Shown here: positions 5,366-6,832 of the stretch, piece after piece
Numbering within the stretch: the stretch's first letter is position 1
Layout: each line of letters starts with the position of its first letter
Assembly: GCA_002396505.1 (NCBI GenBank)
Contig: DGYA01000087.1
Coordinates: 918 to 7,749 of the forward strand
Origin: Cyanobacteria bacterium UBA5018
GTDB taxonomy: Bacteria; Cyanobacteriota; Cyanobacteriia; PCC-6307; Cyanobiaceae
DNA: 6,832 bases
Direction: 5' to 3'
Made by a program: the position numbers and the translations under genes
Notes under the pieces: generated by a model
What the model was told of the DNA's origin: nothing
The model's database searches: none
What the model saw: only the letters and a program-made list of their open reading frames with translations

Positions 5366-6436
5366 CTACTGCCAGCCAGCCTGGCTCATCAGCTGCACGG
5401 CCTCGGCGTTGCGCCTGCCCACCTGCTCCAGGCTCACCGGCGCGGCGGTGAAGCTGCCGAAACGCTTGAGGATCGGGTTATTGCCCCATCCCTTGAGCGG
5501 ATATTCGTTATTGGCAGATGCATAACCCTCACCGGAGTTGGGGGAGGCGAGAAATTCCAGCAGCTTTTGGGCCTGCTGGGGATGGCGGGCGTAGCGGGTG
5601 ACGCCCCCAGCTGAGATATTCACGTGGGTGGGCTTGGGCCAAACCACGGTCACCTTGGCGGCGGTGGCCTGGTCGGCGGCACTGCTGTCGGCGGCCAACA
5701 GGCGGGCCAGGTAGTAGTGGTTCACCAGCCCGGCGCCACACTCGCCCCTGCCCACGGCCCGGGCGATCGGCGTGTCGGAGGAGAAGAAGGGCTGCTTCAC
5801 ATTGGTCACCATGCCCTGCAGCCAGGTTTTAGTGGCGGCCGTGCCGTGCTGAATAAGTTGGTCTGCCACCAGCGACTGGTTGTACACATTGGCCCGATCG
5901 CGCAGGCACAACTTGCCCTTCAGTTCCGGCCGCGCCAGGTCTGCATAGGTGCGGATCAAGCTCGGTTTTACCAGCGCAGCGTTAACGATCACCGGGCGGG
6001 CGCGGCGGGTGAGGGCGAACCAGCGACCCTGGGAATCGCGCAGGTTGGCGGGCACAGCTCTGTTGAGCTGACTAGAGCGGATCGGCCGGTACAGGTTTGC
6101 CTGCTGGGCGCGGTAGATACGCGCCGCATCCACCAGCACCAACAAATCGGCCTTGGCATTTGTGCCTTCGCTGCGCAGGCGCTGGATCAGCTCGTCGTCC
6201 TTGCCCTCCAGCAGGTTCACCTTGATACCTGTCTGCTGGGTGAAGCGCTCATAGAGGCGCTTGTCGGTGTTGTAATGGCGGCCTGAATAAACGTTCACTT
6301 CCTGCTGTGGGCTCTGGGCCCCCTGGGCCTCTTGGCCCCCACGGGCCATCTGCAGCCCATAGCCGCCACCAAGCATCGCGGCAGCTGCCAGCAAGAGCAG
6401 GCAATTACGCCTGGAGGAGTGGCGGTGTAGGGCCAA
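5366..6436 (-). CDS. futA: Periplasmic Fe3+-binding protein (FutA type), probable Tat substrate
   Basis: This is a 356-aa (with this start) solute-binding protein that captures ferric iron in the periplasm and delivers it to FutB. The mature domain opens with VNVYSGRHYNTDKRLYERF (47-65). The ligand set typical of FutA proteins is intact: H54 and Y55 in RHYNTD, Y185 in NVYNQS, and Y241-Y242 in NHYYLARLL. It ends NAEAVQLMSQAGWQ, as in the family. The signal region has a twin arginine, SSRRNC (7-12), followed by a hydrophobic LLLLAAAAMLGGG stretch, which fits Tat export; the usual F/L after RRx is a cysteine here. The start is uncertain. The frame opens at 6521 and contains no ATG or GTG before M21. 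TTG 6436 gives a sensible 10-residue n-region and, as I recall, ligand numbers equal to those of Synechocystis FutA1. TTG 6520 (384 aa) is the alternative. Neither has a clear Shine-Dalgarno. It is the first gene of the futABC operon. Confidence 0.93.
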   Translation of the reverse strand: MALHRHSSRRNCLLLLAAAAMLGGGYGLQMARGGQEAQGAQSPQQEVNVYSGRHYNTDKRLYERFTQQTGIKVNLLEGKDDELIQRLRSEGTNAKADLLVLVDAARIYRAQQANLYRPIRSSQLNRAVPANLRDSQGRWFALTRRARPVIVNAALVKPSLIRTYADLARPELKGKLCLRDRANVYNQSLVADQLIQHGTAATKTWLQGMVTNVKQPFFSSDTPIARAVGRGECGAGLVNHYYLARLLAADSSAADQATAAKVTVVWPKPTHVNISAGGVTRYARHPQQAQKLLEFLASPNSGEGYASANNEYPLKGWGNNPILKRFGSFTAAPVSLEQVGRRNAEAVQLMSQAGWQ

Positions 6437-6832
6437 GGCAAGTAATCGGGCAGCGTGCCCAAAAGCTAAGCAAAGCGCCCGGTGGCCCTGGGCAGCATTT
6501 ACTGCTAATGCTGGTAGCAAATGTTACGCAGCCCTGGCGAGGCAACCAGGAGCAGGGCGGCAGCGGCCGCCAAAGATATTTTGCAGCGAAGAATAAAGCG
6601 AGGAAAGATTAGAGCACTTCATAAAGTTTCTTGCTTGGTTACTGCGATTTGTGGACCAGCCCGCCGCCGAAATTCTTCTCAGTTCACGAAAGCGGTGAAC
6701 TTGGGAATTTTCGAGGCCTCCATTGCAAAGCAAATTGATATTGCCGAGCTGTCGTTCTTCCTGCTTTCAGCGATGGCGCCAGCTGGAATGGCTCTAGGCT
6801 TTCACCCCTGTGGAACGGGCGATTTCAGCCAC
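6437..6832. other. Leader/intergenic region upstream of futA
   Basis: I can support no gene here. Bases 6437-6520 could be extra futA coding sequence if TTG 6520 is the start. Further upstream lie a perfect palindrome (6681-6701) and a small TTGC-AAA-GCAA repeat (6723-6733). No AT-rich 19-bp Fur-box match and no convincing -35/-10 pair on the minus strand stand out. A plus-strand frame stays open from about 6600 to the window end, and short minus-strand frames also exist, but none has a good start or a family I recognise. Confidence 0.5.
6681..6701. promoter_or_regulatory. Candidate operator: 21-bp palindrome upstream of futA
   Basis: AGTTCAC, seven spacer bases, then GTGAACT: arms of 7 bp with perfect complementarity. 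Size and symmetry suit a dimeric repressor site. Its position, about 160-245 bp before the two candidate futA starts, would suit control of the iron operon. It does not resemble the AT-rich Fur consensus, so if it is functional the regulator is unknown. It could also be a chance hairpin. Confidence 0.3.

Noticed and set aside
6722..6735. Fur box around ATTGCAAAGCAAAT
   Set aside because: Only TTGC/GCAA is symmetric and the match to the cyanobacterial Fur consensus is poor.

Overview
The window reads like a GC-rich picocyanobacterial chromosome (Synechococcus/Cyanobium-like). The best evidence is a ferric-iron ABC transporter whose binding protein carries the cyanobacterial FutA-type ligand set. 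A Uma2-family (DUF820) protein, a family much expanded in cyanobacteria, fits the same picture. All genes I can support lie on the minus strand, so the window is described from right to left in the direction of transcription.

Right part (about 6437-2541): a compact iron-uptake operon. futA encodes a periplasmic Fe3+-binding protein with a probable Tat signal. futB, a double-length inner-membrane permease, starts on the base after the futA stop codon. futC, the ATPase, starts 2 bases after the futB stop codon with a good ribosome-binding site. Together they form a complete binding protein/permease/ATPase system. FutC is unusual in having a Gly/Asn/Ser/Thr-rich insertion directly after its A-loop tyrosine and a low-complexity C-terminal tail, both encoded by repetitive DNA. 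Upstream of futA (6437-6832) is a leader region with a perfect 7-bp-arm palindrome and no clear promoter or Fur box.

Middle part (2441-1358): two overlapping genes of unknown function. The first encodes a 181-aa coiled-coil protein. The second encodes a 184-aa protein with a Rho-N/SAP-like helical domain, and its start is set by a strong AGGAGG. Five degenerate 15-bp repeats sit exactly at the junction of the two genes and encode a Pro/Ser-rich pentapeptide repeat.

Left part (1357-1): an unassigned 320-base stretch, an intact Uma2-family gene (1037-363), and then at the window edge (230-1) a decayed second copy of parts of the two-gene module. In this copy, 580 bp have been lost between the two parents. 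That joined the coiled-coil of the first protein in frame to the Rho-N/SAP-like segment of the second. The fused frame then acquired two TAG stops and a 1-bp deletion. The Uma2 gene is therefore bracketed by direct repeats of the module.

The iron operon is well understood. The novelty lies in the coiled-coil/Rho-N pair, its chimeric relic, and the short tandem repeats at gene ends. I see no convincing evidence of a defence system, CRISPR array, RNA gene, intact insertion sequence or origin.
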